Shown: one piece after another, positions 32,662 to 44,000 of the stretch
Layout of the letters: every line of letters starts with the position of its first letter
How positions within the stretch are numbered: position 1 is the stretch's first letter
Source: an uncultured Clostridia bacterium
GTDB taxonomy: Bacteria; Bacillota; Clostridia; UMGS1810
Direction of reading: 5' to 3'
DNA length: 64,000 nucleotides
NCBI GenBank assembly: GCA_934463165.1
Contig: CAKSJG010000005.1
Coordinates: 1 to 64,000 of the forward strand
The notes under the pieces: generated by a model
Databases searched by the model: none
What the model saw: only the letters and a program-made list of their open reading frames with translations
Told to the model about the DNA's origin: nothing
Made by a program: the position numbers and the translations under genes

Positions 32662-32694
32662 GGTAATATGCGGGCAGAAAGGCACCGAAACGAT

Positions 32695-35600
32695 ATGTAT
32701 AATAAGGTTAATACCAATCTTGATTTTGTCGAGAGAGAGAAACAGACAGAAAAATTTTGGAAAGATAATGATATTTTTAAAAAGAGTATCGATACCAGAA
32801 AAGACGGAGAAACTTTTACTTTTTATGACGGTCCCCCGACTGCGAACGGCAAGCCGCACATAGGACATGTACTTACGCGTGTTATTAAGGATATGATTCC
32901 GCGTTACCGCACTATGAAGGGTAATAAGGTTTTAAGAAAAGCCGGGTGGGATACCCACGGTCTTCCGGTTGAGCTTGAGGTTGAAAAGCTTCTTGGTCTT
33001 GACGGAAAAGAGCAGATAGAAAAGTACGGGCTTGAACCTTTTATTGAAAAATGTAAAGAGAGCGTATGGAAATATAAAGGTATGTGGGAGGATTTTTCGG
33101 GTACAGTAGGTTTTTGGGCCGATATGGATGACCCGTACGTTACCTATCACAACACATTTATAGAGTCGGAATGGTGGGCTCTTAAACAGATATGGGAAAA
33201 AGGTCTTTTATACAAGGGCTTCAAAATTGTTCCGTATTGCCCGAGATGCGGAACACCGCTTTCATCACATGAGGTTGCTCAGGGATATAAGCTTGTTAAA
33301 GAGCGTTCTGCAATAGTACGCTTTAAGGCAAAAGGTGAAGACGCATATTTTCTTGCGTGGACAACAACACCGTGGACACTTCCTTCAAATACGGCTCTTT
33401 GCGTTAACCCCGATGACACTTACTGCAAGGTTAAAGCTGCGGACGGATACGTATATTATATGGCTGAGGCGCTTTTGGACAAGGTTTTGTCAAAGCTTGC
33501 TCCCGAGGGCGAAAAAGCATATGAGATTCTGGAAACATATAAGGGTTCCGAACTTGAATATAAAGAATATGATCCTCTCTATGAATGCCAGGTTTCCGTA
33601 TGTGAAAAGCAGGGCAAAAAAGCGCATTTTGTAATGTGTGATTCATATGTTACGATGACAGACGGTACGGGTATTGTTCATACCGCGCCGGCATTTGGTG
33701 AAGACGACGCGCGCGTCGGCAGAAAGTATGATCTTCCGTTTGTACAGTTTGTAGACAGCAAGGGTGATATGACAAAAGAAACTCCGTTTGCGGGTCTTTT
33801 TGTAAAGGATGCTGACCCGAAGGTTATTGCCGATCTTGAAGAACGCGGACTTTTGTTTGATGCTCCGAAGTTTGAGCATGATTATCCGTTCTGCTGGAGA
33901 TGTGACACGCCGCTTATCTATTATGCACGTGAATCGTGGTTTATAAAAATGACCGCCGTGCGTGATGATCTTATCCGCAATAACAACACTGTTAATTGGA
34001 TACCCGAGAGCATAGGCAAGGGCCGTTTCGGCGATTGGCTCGAAAATGTTCAGGATTGGGGTGTCAGCCGAGACAGATATTGGGGAACACCTCTTAATAT
34101 TTGGGAGTGCTCATGCGGTAAACGTCATGCGATAGGCTCAATTGAAGAGCTTAAGAGCATGAGCGATAATTGCCCCGATGATATTGAACTTCACAGACCG
34201 TATATAGATGCGGTTACGATACACTGCCCCGAATGCGGAGGCGAAATGCACAGAGTAAAAGAGGTTATTGACTGCTGGTTTGATTCCGGTGCAATGCCTT
34301 TTGCACAGTGGCATTATCCGTTTGAAAACAAAGAGATTTTTGAAGATAACTTCCCTGCAGATTTTATAAGTGAAGCGGTTGACCAGACAAGAGGCTGGTT
34401 CTATTCACTCCTTGCAATATCAACGCTTATCTTCAATAAAGCACCGTATAAGAACGTAATAGTTCTCGGTCATGTTCAGGATGAAAACGGTCAGAAGATG
34501 TCTAAATCCAAGGGTAATGCGGTCGATCCGTTTGATGCTCTTGAAAAGCACGGCGCAGACGCCATAAGGTGGTATTTCTATTCCAACAGCGCTCCCTGGC
34601 TGCCGAACAGATTTCACGCTGACGCGGTGACCGAGGGTCAGAGAAAGTTTATGGGTACACTTTGGAACACATATGCATTCTTTGTACTTTATGCAAATAT
34701 AGATGAATTTGACGCAACGAAATATACTCTTGATTATGATAAACTCGGAGTGTTGGATAAGTGGATGCTTTCAAGGCTCAATACGCTTGTCAAAACCGTT
34801 GACGAAAATCTTTCGAATTATAAAATTACGGAGACTGCAAGAGTGCTTCAAGCATTTGTTGATGAACTTTCAAACTGGTATGTAAGACGCAGCCGTGAAA
34901 GATTCTGGGTAAAGGGTATGCCCGAGGATAAAATAAACGCATATATGACTCTTTATACGACTCTTGTAACTCTTGTTAAGGTTAGTGCTCCGATGCTTCC
35001 GTTCATAACGGAGGATATATACAGAAATCTCGTATGCTCGATTGATAAGAATGCTCCCGAAAGCGTTCATCTTTGTGATTTTCCGAAATATAATGAAGCT
35101 CACATTGATAAGGAGCTTGAGCAGCATATGGATGAGGTTCTCAAGATTGTTGTTCTCGGACGTGCATGCAGAAACAGCGCAAATGTTAAAAACCGTCAGC
35201 CGATAGCAAAGGCATACGTTAAAGCGGATTTTGCACTTGACAAATATTTTACCGACATTATTGCAGATGAACTTAACGTAAAATCGGTTGAATTTACCGA
35301 TGATGTTAAGGAATGCACAACATATAAATTTAAGCCGCAGCTTAAAACCGTAGGACCGAAATACGGCAAATTCCTCGGAAAAATAAAGGAGACGCTTTCT
35401 TCTCTTGACGGTAACAGCGCTTATGATACTCTTAATGCCGACGGTGCTCTTAAATTCAACATAGACGGCACCGATATCGAGCTTTCAAAAGACGATCTTC
35501 TCATAGAAGCTGCACAGGTGGACGGTTTTGCATCTCAGAGCGATTACGGCATTACCGTGGTACTTGATATAAGACTTACGGACGAACTTATAGAAGAGGG

Positions 35601-35847
35601 ATTTGTAAGAGAAATTATAAGTAAAATTCAGACTATGAGAAAAGATACCGGATTTGAAGTAATGGATCATATAAAGGTTTATGTAAACGGAAATGATAAG
35701 ATAGTTTCCGTCGTAAGCAAAAATGAAGCTTTAATTAAGGATGAGGTTCTTGCCGACGAAGTACATGAATCAGCCTTAGACGGGGCAAAGGAATGGAATA
35801 TTAACGGCGAAAAAGTAATGATCGGCGTTGAGAAAATAAACCGATAA
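32695..35847 (+). CDS. ileS: Isoleucyl-tRNA synthetase
   Basis: This 1050-aa class I synthetase has the nucleotide motif GKPHIGHVLTR (HIGH) near residue 47, GQKMSKSKGN (KMSKS) near 600, and an inserted editing domain with WTTTPWTLPSN near 220-230. A C-terminal anticodon domain and a zinc-binding CPRCG near 180 are also visible. The length and the C-terminal extension match the long IleS type common in Clostridia. It charges tRNA-Ile with isoleucine and clears mischarged valine. ATG 32695 is preceded only by a weak AAAGG at 12 nt; earlier in-frame TTG 32620 would add 25 residues. The missing T-box is noted elsewhere. Confidence 0.97.
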   Translation: MYNKVNTNLDFVEREKQTEKFWKDNDIFKKSIDTRKDGETFTFYDGPPTANGKPHIGHVLTRVIKDMIPRYRTMKGNKVLRKAGWDTHGLPVELEVEKLLGLDGKEQIEKYGLEPFIEKCKESVWKYKGMWEDFSGTVGFWADMDDPYVTYHNTFIESEWWALKQIWEKGLLYKGFKIVPYCPRCGTPLSSHEVAQGYKLVKERSAIVRFKAKGEDAYFLAWTTTPWTLPSNTALCVNPDDTYCKVKAADGYVYYMAEALLDKVLSKLAPEGEKAYEILETYKGSELEYKEYDPLYECQVSVCEKQGKKAHFVMCDSYVTMTDGTGIVHTAPAFGEDDARVGRKYDLPFVQFVDSKGDMTKETPFAGLFVKDADPKVIADLEERGLLFDAPKFEHDYPFCWRCDTPLIYYARESWFIKMTAVRDDLIRNNNTVNWIPESIGKGRFGDWLENVQDWGVSRDRYWGTPLNIWECSCGKRHAIGSIEELKSMSDNCPDDIELHRPYIDAVTIHCPECGGEMHRVKEVIDCWFDSGAMPFAQWHYPFENKEIFEDNFPADFISEAVDQTRGWFYSLLAISTLIFNKAPYKNVIVLGHVQDENGQKMSKSKGNAVDPFDALEKHGADAIRWYFYSNSAPWLPNRFHADAVTEGQRKFMGTLWNTYAFFVLYANIDEFDATKYTLDYDKLGVLDKWMLSRLNTLVKTVDENLSNYKITETARVLQAFVDELSNWYVRRSRERFWVKGMPEDKINAYMTLYTTLVTLVKVSAPMLPFITEDIYRNLVCSIDKNAPESVHLCDFPKYNEAHIDKELEQHMDEVLKIVVLGRACRNSANVKNRQPIAKAYVKADFALDKYFTDIIADELNVKSVEFTDDVKECTTYKFKPQLKTVGPKYGKFLGKIKETLSSLDGNSAYDTLNADGALKFNIDGTDIELSKDDLLIEAAQVDGFASQSDYGITVVLDIRLTDELIEEGFVREIISKIQTMRKDTGFEVMDHIKVYVNGNDKIVSVVSKNEALIKDEVLADEVHESALDGAKEWNINGEKVMIGVEKINR

Positions 35848-35905
35848 TTCCGCGGATAATGATAAGGTATTGAAATTATTGTTATCTGCCGAAAGGTGAG
35901 TTATA

Positions 35906-35955
35906 AAACGGAAACACACATATCACATCAAAAAGTGATATGTGTGTTTCCGTTT
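35906..35955. terminator. Strong bidirectional terminator after ileS
   Basis: Perfect 21-bp stem (35906-35926 with 35935-35955) around an 8-nt loop, with A and T rich ends. It separates ileS from the converging MATE gene. Confidence 0.85.
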
Positions 35956-35999
35956 TATTGCGTTCTCCGCAAAATTACTTTCAGTTTTCCCGTATATCT

Positions 36000-37382
36000 C
36001 TAATTACTACTGTATTTTATGCGTTTTCTGCCGAAAAGATACTGCCAGCGCAGGTATGTTGATATTGCTCTTACGCTTTCATCAGCTGCAATTCCGATCC
36101 AGCAGCCTACGAGCCCCATGCTGCATTTAATTGCCAATATGTATGAGAGAGAAATGCTGAATATCCAGCATGACGCGGTTGTGAATATAAGCGAGAATAT
36201 CACGTCTCCCGCTGCTCTGAGAGCATACTCGTAAACCTGACTTACGGCACGCGCCTGCTCTGCTATGATATCTATTGCAAGGATATATGCCGCCATTGCA
36301 AATATAAGCCTGTTATTGGTGAATATACTCAAAATCGGATAGCGTGCAATCAGAATTATAACGGATACAATAAAGTTAATAACAGTTGTCATGCGTATTA
36401 ACTGCCTGTTTGTCATGTCGGCACGCTCAAACTTTTTTGCTCCGCAGAGTCTTCCTATCATAATGGAGTTTGCGGTTCCGGCACTATTGCTGAAAAGATA
36501 TACATAGGATGCTATGGTTGAAAAGTATATTTGTGCCGAGAGAGCATAGTCACCTATCATGGCAACAAATGATGTGTTTACAAGCTGTGACACGGTAAGA
36601 GACGCGCTTGACATTCCTGCCGGAACCCCTATACACAATAATTTTTTCAAATGCATAAAGAATGCTCCGATGCTTTTCGGGATACTTAATTTAATCTTTA
36701 TTCTGTATGCAATATACACAGTTAAAATCAATCCGAAAAACTGACAGATTACGCATGCAGCCGCAAGACCCGAAACTCCCGTGAGGGGTGAATATTCGGG
36801 AAAATACACAATTATTGTTGCCAGTGCAATATTGCAGATATTAACAAAAGTATTTACGATAAGCGTATATTTTGGGTATCCGTAGCTTCGAAATATTGCA
36901 AGCAGCATCCCCGTAACAGCCTGAAACAGCAAAAATGACATTCGTATTTTCAGATATACCGATGCTTCGGCGGCAATGGTATTCTTAAGATTTAATAATG
37001 AAATCATTCCGCTTCCCAAAAGTAATATAACAGGTATAAGAATAACGGATACAGACACAGATACCGCAATTCCCGTAAAGGATGTTTCCTCTGCGGATTT
37101 CAACCTTTCGCCGCCGATATGGTTGCTTATCACAACGGTTGCTCCCGTTGCAATGACCGAGCAAAGGAGCGAAAACATATTTATTAAAGTGTTTGCGGCT
37201 CCCACGGCAGCAACGGAATTTTCCGAATAAGAGCTTAAAAGCACCGTATGTACCGTTCCGAGAAGATATGTCATTATGCTTTCAAACAAAATCGGAAATG
37301 CAAGAGAAAAAAATCCTATTGTTCCGATAGAAGTAGTAACCTTAAATAGGCTTCGGTCAAGTTTAAACATTTTTTTCATCAT
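36000..37382 (-). CDS. MATE-family multidrug/metabolite exporter
   Basis: The 460-aa product is an integral membrane protein with twelve expected helices and the MATE features. These are the N-terminal FPILFESIMTYLLGTV near residue 30 and the repeated VGAANTLINMF and GIPAGMSSASLTVSQLVN-type pattern in both halves. It exchanges substrate against H+ or Na+. Substrate unknown. Start chosen at 37382 because AAGGG lies 9 nt upstream; the reading frame further 5' is inside the preceding gene. It overlaps the end of the AraC gene by 20 bp, so is co-transcribed and probably controlled by it. Confidence 0.9.
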   Translation of the reverse strand: MMKKMFKLDRSLFKVTTSIGTIGFFSLAFPILFESIMTYLLGTVHTVLLSSYSENSVAAVGAANTLINMFSLLCSVIATGATVVISNHIGGERLKSAEETSFTGIAVSVSVSVILIPVILLLGSGMISLLNLKNTIAAEASVYLKIRMSFLLFQAVTGMLLAIFRSYGYPKYTLIVNTFVNICNIALATIIVYFPEYSPLTGVSGLAAACVICQFFGLILTVYIAYRIKIKLSIPKSIGAFFMHLKKLLCIGVPAGMSSASLTVSQLVNTSFVAMIGDYALSAQIYFSTIASYVYLFSNSAGTANSIMIGRLCGAKKFERADMTNRQLIRMTTVINFIVSVIILIARYPILSIFTNNRLIFAMAAYILAIDIIAEQARAVSQVYEYALRAAGDVIFSLIFTTASCWIFSISLSYILAIKCSMGLVGCWIGIAADESVRAISTYLRWQYLFGRKRIKYSSN

Positions 37383-38295
37383 CAAAATCACCCTTGCATT
37401 TGATTTTATATTCGCTCGGCGTAATACCTTCAATCCGTTTAAAACATTTGGCAAAATAATATTTGTTGCAAAATCCCGTTTTTTCGGCAATCTGTTCCAT
37501 GTTGTATTCGGTTACGCTAAGCATGTTTTTTGCGGCATTGATTCTGAGTCTGTTTCTGTATTTCATAATACTTATGCCCATGATTTTTTTGAAAATCCTG
37601 TTTGCATAATCAAAATTTATCAAAAGATTTTTTTCTATATCGGTGCTTGATATGTTTTCCATACAGTGTGATTCAACATAATTTGCAATTAAGCGTACAT
37701 TTGATGCAATGCGCCGTTCGTTTACACTGTTTTTAGTCATGCTTTCATAATATACGTTTTCAAGCTTCATTAAAAGATCCGCAACGACAAACGATACAGT
37801 CATTCTTTGCTCCGGAGTCTGAATTTGTCCGGAAATAAGGTTGCTTTTCAGCGTATTTATAAAGTAAACAAAAAATCCCTTATTGGATATATGCATTTTT
37901 CGGGGGAGCATTGCAGAAATATAGGAATATGGCCTCATGCTGCAGACATCTGCATTCCTGAAATTTATATGTTTGTTTTTAACTGTTTCAAGATACATCT
38001 GCTCATCGGTCCGTAATATTTCGGCAGAATCGGCTTGGAAGTGAATAAAATAAAATTCGCATTCAGATGTTCTTAAAGGCTTTTGGAAATCTCCTTTTTC
38101 AAAAAAACATATATCTCCCTCACTTAACTGCAGGATTTCATCGTTGTTTTGAATTTTAAGACAGCCTTCCGATACGGCATACATAATAAAGCTGTCTGCG
38201 ATTCGGGTTATATGTCGTGTTGAATTATTCAGACGTGATTTGTTCATCATTGTAATTTTTAAAATGTTATTAAAATCTATTTTAATATATTCCAT
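37363..38295 (-). CDS. AraC-family transcriptional regulator
   Basis: A 310-aa regulator: the N-terminal half (about 25-150) is a cupin-like ligand domain (LSEGDICFFEKGDFQ, CEFYFIHFQ). The C-terminal 100 residues are the AraC double helix-turn-helix (NISSTDIEKNLLINFDYANRIF, then MEQIAEKTGFCNKYYFAKCF with GITPSEYK). It lies directly upstream of the MATE gene with overlap, so regulation of that exporter is likely. GAGGTGAGC precedes the ATG. Confidence 0.9.
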   Translation of the reverse strand: MEYIKIDFNNILKITMMNKSRLNNSTRHITRIADSFIMYAVSEGCLKIQNNDEILQLSEGDICFFEKGDFQKPLRTSECEFYFIHFQADSAEILRTDEQMYLETVKNKHINFRNADVCSMRPYSYISAMLPRKMHISNKGFFVYFINTLKSNLISGQIQTPEQRMTVSFVVADLLMKLENVYYESMTKNSVNERRIASNVRLIANYVESHCMENISSTDIEKNLLINFDYANRIFKKIMGISIMKYRNRLRINAAKNMLSVTEYNMEQIAEKTGFCNKYYFAKCFKRIEGITPSEYKIKCKGDFDDEKNV

Positions 38296-38437
38296 GTGTC
38301 GCTCACCTCATAGAAAGATTAAAACACAAACAGAAAAAAATTTCAATGCTTTTTTTCAAAAAATTTTAAATAAAAGCGACTTTTTTGTATTCCCCGCCGT
38401 TCGGAATTTGCTCGGTCTGATTTATGTTTATAAATTA

Positions 38438-38466
38438 TTGATTTTACCCGTCTTTTGTGGTATACT
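38438..38466 (+). promoter_or_regulatory. Promoter of the MalT-like regulator
   Basis: TTGATT (38438-38443), 17 bp, TATACT (38461-38466), six bases before the GGAGG ribosome site, so the leader is very short. Confidence 0.65.
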
Positions 38467-38486
38467 TTATTCGGAGGTAGATGAAA

Positions 38487-40901
38487 ATGACATCCAAGCT
38501 GAATTTACGGACTTTGTATTTTTCAAAGAGGCTTGCAGATGACCTTGAAAACATAAAAAAATATTCCCTCACGGTGATTGAAGCACCGTCGGGCTTCGGC
38601 AAGACAACGGCGCTGGTGAATTTCTTTTCACAGAATTATTTTGACGGTATACGCGTATTGAAGCGAACATTTTTTTCCGGAGATATTTTCGAATATTGGC
38701 AGTGGCTTTGTAAGCTTCTTGAAAGCGTCGATCGGATAAGCGCCGATGCGCTCAGAAACTGCGGTGCTCCGAGCGATGATAATATGTCGGATATCGGCGA
38801 AATAATGTCGGATATTGAAAGTGCCGAAGAAACATATATTTTGCTTGACAATCTGAACGGTTTATGTGAAGGAATGGGAGATTTTCTTACCGCGCTTTCT
38901 TTTCTTTGCGCTGAAAAACTGCATATTGTTGCCTCGGTTCAGTCTTCAAGTTCCAAAAACAGCTTCCGTTTTCGCGGCGGCAGACATGTATATTATATGG
39001 GTACCGGCGACTTTTCGTTTACGCGTGATGACTGCCGCAGATATTTTTCCGAGGCCGGCATCATTCTTACGAATGATGAAGTTTCTGAGCTTATGAAAAT
39101 AACGGACGGCTGGATATTTGCTATGTATCTGCAATTGCTTTTCTATGCAAAAAACAAAAGATTTGAAAAAGGTATACTGAGTACTCTTATTGAAAAGGCT
39201 TTTTTTGAAAGACTGAGCGACTCCGAACGCCGCTTTTTTGAATCTCTTTCTCCGTTTAAAAGCTTTACAAAGCATGCAGCGTCATTTGTAAGCGGCAGAA
39301 GTCCCGAATTTGTCGGTGAATACTTATCCGAGGGAGGGTTTATTCATTATGATGACAAAAGACGTGAATATTATTTTCACAATCTGCTTTATGAATATCT
39401 TAATGAGAATTTAAACCGTTTGTCGGACAGCGAAAGAAACCGGATTTATGAAAAGGCAGCGGAATGGGAAGAGAAAAACGGCAAAAAAACAAATGCCATC
39501 CGCCTGTATTACAAAGCGGAAGCTTACGAAAAAATTTTTGAAATGCCGCATACAAGCTATGATCTTTCGGATATAGAAGATAAAAACACGCGAAAAATGA
39601 TTTTTGACATATTGGACAAAACTTCTCATGAGGTGAAACTCCGACATCCGAAAAGCATGGTTCCGCTTGCTTTTATACTGTTTTTTGTCGGTGAAAACGA
39701 AAAGCTTGCTGATGTTATAGGCGAAATTTTCAGCCTGATTGAAGAATGTGACTTGTCCGAAAATGAAAAAAACATAATACTCGGTGAAACGGAGCTTCTG
39801 ATTTCCTTTACAAAATACAATGATATAGCCGAGATGAGCCGCCATCACCGATGTGCCTTTGAACTTCTCGGAAAGAGGGCAAGTCTTATAAACATACGCA
39901 GCACATGGAGTTTCGGATCCCCGTCGGTAATGTGTCTGTATCACTCCGAGTCGGGCTCGCTGCAAAGAGAACTTGAGCTTATGGATGAGTGCATGCCCTA
40001 TTATTATCGTCTGACCGGAGGACACGGAAGCGGTTCGGAGCATGCGATGCGTGCCGAAGCGGAATTTCTTCGCGGAAATATTTCATCCGCCGAAACACTT
40101 GCATACAGAGCAATGTTTGAAGCGCAGGCTAAAAATCAGGCGAATATATATCAATGTGGGCTTTTTGTTCTTGCAAACACCGCATTGCAAAGCGGCGATG
40201 AAAATAAACTGTTTGACATAATGGTGGCTATGTCGGAAAGTGCGGCATCAAATACCGAAGATATGTGCAGGTATACGCAGAGCCTGTTTGCGGGGTATAT
40301 ATATGCGTTTTTGCGCCGACCCGACAAGGTGGACGAGTGGCTTGCGAACGGAGACATCGGTGATGGCAGAATTGCTCCCATGACGCTTCCTTTCGCGCAC
40401 ATTGTATATGCAAAGGTGCTGCTTGAAAAGAAAGAATATTCAAAACTGCTCGCATTTTGCCCGTTTGCATGTAATGTTGCAGCCGCTTTCCCGGCCGTAT
40501 TGCCGCAAATATATTTTAATATATTTGCATCCTGCGCTTATCTGGCATTGTCGGACGAGAAAAACGCGGCCGACATGTTCGGCAATGCGCTTTCTTTAGC
40601 GTGTGAGGACGGACTGTTTATGCCATTTGCTCAAAATTATAATCGGTTAAAACCAATGCTTAACGTTAAAAAACACACTGAAATATGCCGCCTCGGCGAA
40701 GATTTTGAAAATGCACTTTTGAAAATCAGTTCCGATAAACCGTCGCTTTCTCCGCGTGAACTTGAGGTTGCCGAGCTCATACGTCAGGGGCTTACAAACA
40801 AGCAAATTGCCGCGCGGCTCTATGTTTCGATATCAACGGTGAAGATGACCATAAGCAATATTTTTGATAAAACCGGAATAAAATCAAGGGCTCAACTGTA
40901 A
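38487..40901 (+). CDS. LuxR-family (MalT/LAL-type) ATP-binding regulator
   Basis: This 804-aa protein has the LAL plan. An STAND-type ATPase comes first with a Walker A EAPSGFGKTTAL (about residues 32-43) and a Walker B-like TYILLDNL (about 110). A helical repeat region of about 400 residues follows. The LuxR helix-turn-helix ends the protein: LSPRELEVAELIRQGLTNKQI, then RLYVSISTVKMTISNIFDK (about 750-795). Start chosen at ATG 38487 with GGAGG 9 nt upstream; ATG 38481 is too close to it. These regulators sense a sugar or other inducer and multimerise on DNA. The next gene is a giant secreted protein whose promoter region it could control. No C-terminal extension past the LuxR domain. Confidence 0.9.
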   Translation: MTSKLNLRTLYFSKRLADDLENIKKYSLTVIEAPSGFGKTTALVNFFSQNYFDGIRVLKRTFFSGDIFEYWQWLCKLLESVDRISADALRNCGAPSDDNMSDIGEIMSDIESAEETYILLDNLNGLCEGMGDFLTALSFLCAEKLHIVASVQSSSSKNSFRFRGGRHVYYMGTGDFSFTRDDCRRYFSEAGIILTNDEVSELMKITDGWIFAMYLQLLFYAKNKRFEKGILSTLIEKAFFERLSDSERRFFESLSPFKSFTKHAASFVSGRSPEFVGEYLSEGGFIHYDDKRREYYFHNLLYEYLNENLNRLSDSERNRIYEKAAEWEEKNGKKTNAIRLYYKAEAYEKIFEMPHTSYDLSDIEDKNTRKMIFDILDKTSHEVKLRHPKSMVPLAFILFFVGENEKLADVIGEIFSLIEECDLSENEKNIILGETELLISFTKYNDIAEMSRHHRCAFELLGKRASLINIRSTWSFGSPSVMCLYHSESGSLQRELELMDECMPYYYRLTGGHGSGSEHAMRAEAEFLRGNISSAETLAYRAMFEAQAKNQANIYQCGLFVLANTALQSGDENKLFDIMVAMSESAASNTEDMCRYTQSLFAGYIYAFLRRPDKVDEWLANGDIGDGRIAPMTLPFAHIVYAKVLLEKKEYSKLLAFCPFACNVAAAFPAVLPQIYFNIFASCAYLALSDEKNAADMFGNALSLACEDGLFMPFAQNYNRLKPMLNVKKHTEICRLGEDFENALLKISSDKPSLSPRELEVAELIRQGLTNKQIAARLYVSISTVKMTISNIFDKTGIKSRAQL

Positions 40902-40968
40902 ATATCCGAATTTTTATTTAACTGTATTTCAAATTTTATAAAAATGGCCGATGGCCAATTTTCAAAAG

Positions 40969-41019
40969 ACTCTCCTTTTGGTATAATTATTCTGTAATAT
41001 TATACCCCGAAGGGAGAGT
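40969..41019 (+). promoter_or_regulatory. Inverted repeat burying the -10 and ribosome site of the giant gene
   Basis: ACTCTCC, then a run of T and GGTATAAT (40969-40987), is complementary to ATTATACC followed by CCGAAGGGAGAGT (40999-41019) with small bulges. TATAAT at 40982-40987 could be the -10 of the promoter, and AAGGGAG (41010-41016), the ribosome site of the gene at 41027, is inside the right arm. This may be a translation or termination switch. A short GGCC hairpin at about 40943-40960 could end the regulator's own transcript. Confidence 0.5.
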
Positions 41020-41026
41020 TGTTTTT

Positions 41027-44000
41027 ATGAAAAGGAAGCTTATATCTGTTATTCTGACATTGCTGCTTGTACTTTCATCCGCAGGCAATTTTATTGTTTT
41101 TGCAGAGTCGGATTCGGATAATCCGGATATACTGCGGAGCATTTTCGGAGGCATCGATGAGGTCAACCCCGATGATAAGTCTGAAAATCTGCCGTATCTG
41201 AACGGCACGGTACTTTCAGATGTCAGAGAACCGTTTTATATAAGTGGCAGCGGGTCGAAAGTGTTTGGTGAAAGCAGTTTTGCGTCCGATACCGCATCGT
41301 GGAAAAATTCCGGGAATTTTAAGCTTCCCTCCGGAAAGGTTACCGTAAACGGTACGGAATACAACATAGGAAGTGAATATAAACTGCTTGGCGCCGCCGA
41401 AGGGGATTTTGACGGTGACGGGAAAAAGGAAGAGCTTGCATTTCTTACTGCGGCAGTGACGAATGACGGTAAATCTCTTCTTATGATTTGCGGCGCGTCG
41501 GCAGCGGAGAGGGACGGGACGCTTTTTCCGATTGCGGTTTTGTACAGCGGCACAAAAGACTTTTACGGCAATATTAAGGATTTTGCAAATTGTCTTGAAA
41601 TTTTGTGTGCCGATGTCAACGGCGACGGATATGATGAAATAGTAACCGCCACGCCGACAAGCGGATACGGAACAAAAAGCTCCGACAAATACGGATTTGA
41701 CAGATACGGCGGTGCGTACCTTTGGAGTCTTGAATCCGACGGCAGAAATGCAAAGAGCTGGCGGTCTTCCGATGGATGGTGTCATCAGCCGTCGGAAGTA
41801 AGGTCAAGCATGAATGTAACATACGGTGATAATTGTTATCTCGGCGCCCCGGGAACCACTGCGGCAATTGCCTCGGGAGATGTAGACGGCGACGGATATG
41901 ATGATCTGGTAACGGCTTTTTCAACAACTAAAGCACAATATAACCCCAATTATTCAAGCAATATGTTTGCGGTGTATTATGTGGGCGGAGCGCCGACTGC
42001 TGATGAAATGATTTTCAAAAGAAGTCATCTTATGAGATTTATAGACGGAAATATAAAAAAAGAACTGAATCTCGGTGTGACATCAGGCGATGCTGCAGGC
42101 TTTGACGTTGATATATGTGATATAGACGGCTCGGGAAAGCCCACAATTTTTCTTTCATTTAAGCAGACGGTCCACCACTGGCAGGCAATGTCGGGAACCA
42201 AAATGTTTACGCCCGCTTTTTACATATATTCGTTTGACATGAAAACAGACTTTAATAATTTTAAAGCATCTCTTTTATATCGCGGCGGAATCTATCACCA
42301 CGGCTGGATGGCCGGCGGCGGTGCGAATGACACGGATTACGTTTACAGGACGGATCCCATTGATTGTGCGCCGGTAAGGATAGGTATTTTGAAAGGTGAT
42401 TTCGGGGCTTCGGACGGTAAAAAGGGATTTGTGTCATCCGGTACCGTAATAGCCGATCAGAGATATTTTTCTTTTGTGAGATATCCCGAGGGAAATATAT
42501 ACCGATATGACACCGTCAACGAGGGTTCGTATACGGGAACATGGGGTATGAACCGTGAAGATAACGGACACGGTTTTTCAGATAATGACTGTGTTTCTTA
42601 CAGAAACGGAATAAATGTTACAGACATAAGATCGGCAAATGTTCGTTTTGACGGCACATCTTATGAGGACGCGGCACTTGTTTCGGCATATACGGACAAT
42701 GGATTTCGAACATACTTTGTTCAGCGAAGCGGAAAAGGCTACATGGCTGATGTAATGGCGCAAAACGATTCGGCATATGCGGTTGCTGCAATGCCCGATA
42801 CGGATAATGACTCGATATATCTTAAATATAACAAACATAAGTTTTTCTGGGCAGATCCGGTAATTATTGCTGCTCTTGCCTCACCTCCGTATTTTGAGTC
42901 ACTCCCGTCGGATATGTATTCAAACAGTCAGACAACTTACGGAAAGAGCATGACAACATCTGCAGGAAAATCAGAGTCTTATACGGTTTCGGCAGGTTCG
43001 TATATCTCAACCGAAATAAAGGCGGGCGGCATCGGAACTTCGGGTGTCTTTGAATCGGAAGCCGAGTCGATGAACAGTTCATCTTCAGGCAGAGAAGAAA
43101 CCGAAGAGGTATCATATACTCAGAGCTTTTCAGCAAGCGGCGGCAGCGACACCGTTGTGCTTTCAACCGTTGCGTATGACGCATATTCGTATACCGCATA
43201 CTATCCCGGTACAAACGGTGAGCTTGCCGAATCTCCGTATATAGTTTATGTTCCGAGGGGAGGTTCGGATTCAATTAAAATAGCAGCTATTAACTATGAT
43301 GACTATCTTGAATTTGTAAAATACGCCGACGGCGCCCTGCCTGATCTTAAAGATGTGTTTACACACATGGTCGGAAAGCCCGAAACATATCCACAAGAGG
43401 CTCCGTCAGGCTCGGGAGTTTTAAACGGAAGCGTATTGACGCATACGAAGCTTGCGGGATTTCCGTCTGATGAAAGCAGTCAGACTCTTTCCATAGATAT
43501 AACAAAAGAGACGAGTGAAACCACGGCATCGGGTTCGTCGGTGAGTGTAAAACTCGGCGGAGGGTACGAGGCTGAAGCCGATGATATTTTCGGCCTTGTG
43601 AATACGGGCTCAAAAATCACCGTAGGTTCATCTTCCGAAAAAGAATATGAAAGCGGAAAAATAAGGACAAACGCAGTCGGCACAAGCTTTGAGGGAACGG
43701 TTTTCGGTCAGGGTGACGGTATGAACGTAAGCGGCGGCACCGAAGAGAAAGCATATTTTAACTGGAGACTGCTTCACTACATACATGATTTTAATGACGG
43801 CGACAGCGTTCAGCAATTTCCCGTTGTCACATATATAACCTCCGGAGTTGTTCAGCCGTCCGGTGTTGTTCCCGATTCGCTCTCAGTTGCGCCGTCCGAA
43901 ATGTCTGTTGAACAGGTGGGGCCGAAAACAGAAGGATATGTAAATGAAGTCGGATTTACTGCAAAAATAACCGGTGTTACCCGCGAGGCATACACGGCTC

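Noticed and set aside
32580..32694. T-box riboswitch for ileS
   Set aside because: The leader is only about 80 nt and has no specifier or antiterminator elements.
38866..39096. Small frame inside the LuxR-type regulator
   Set aside because: Shadow frame without a ribosome site inside a well-supported gene.
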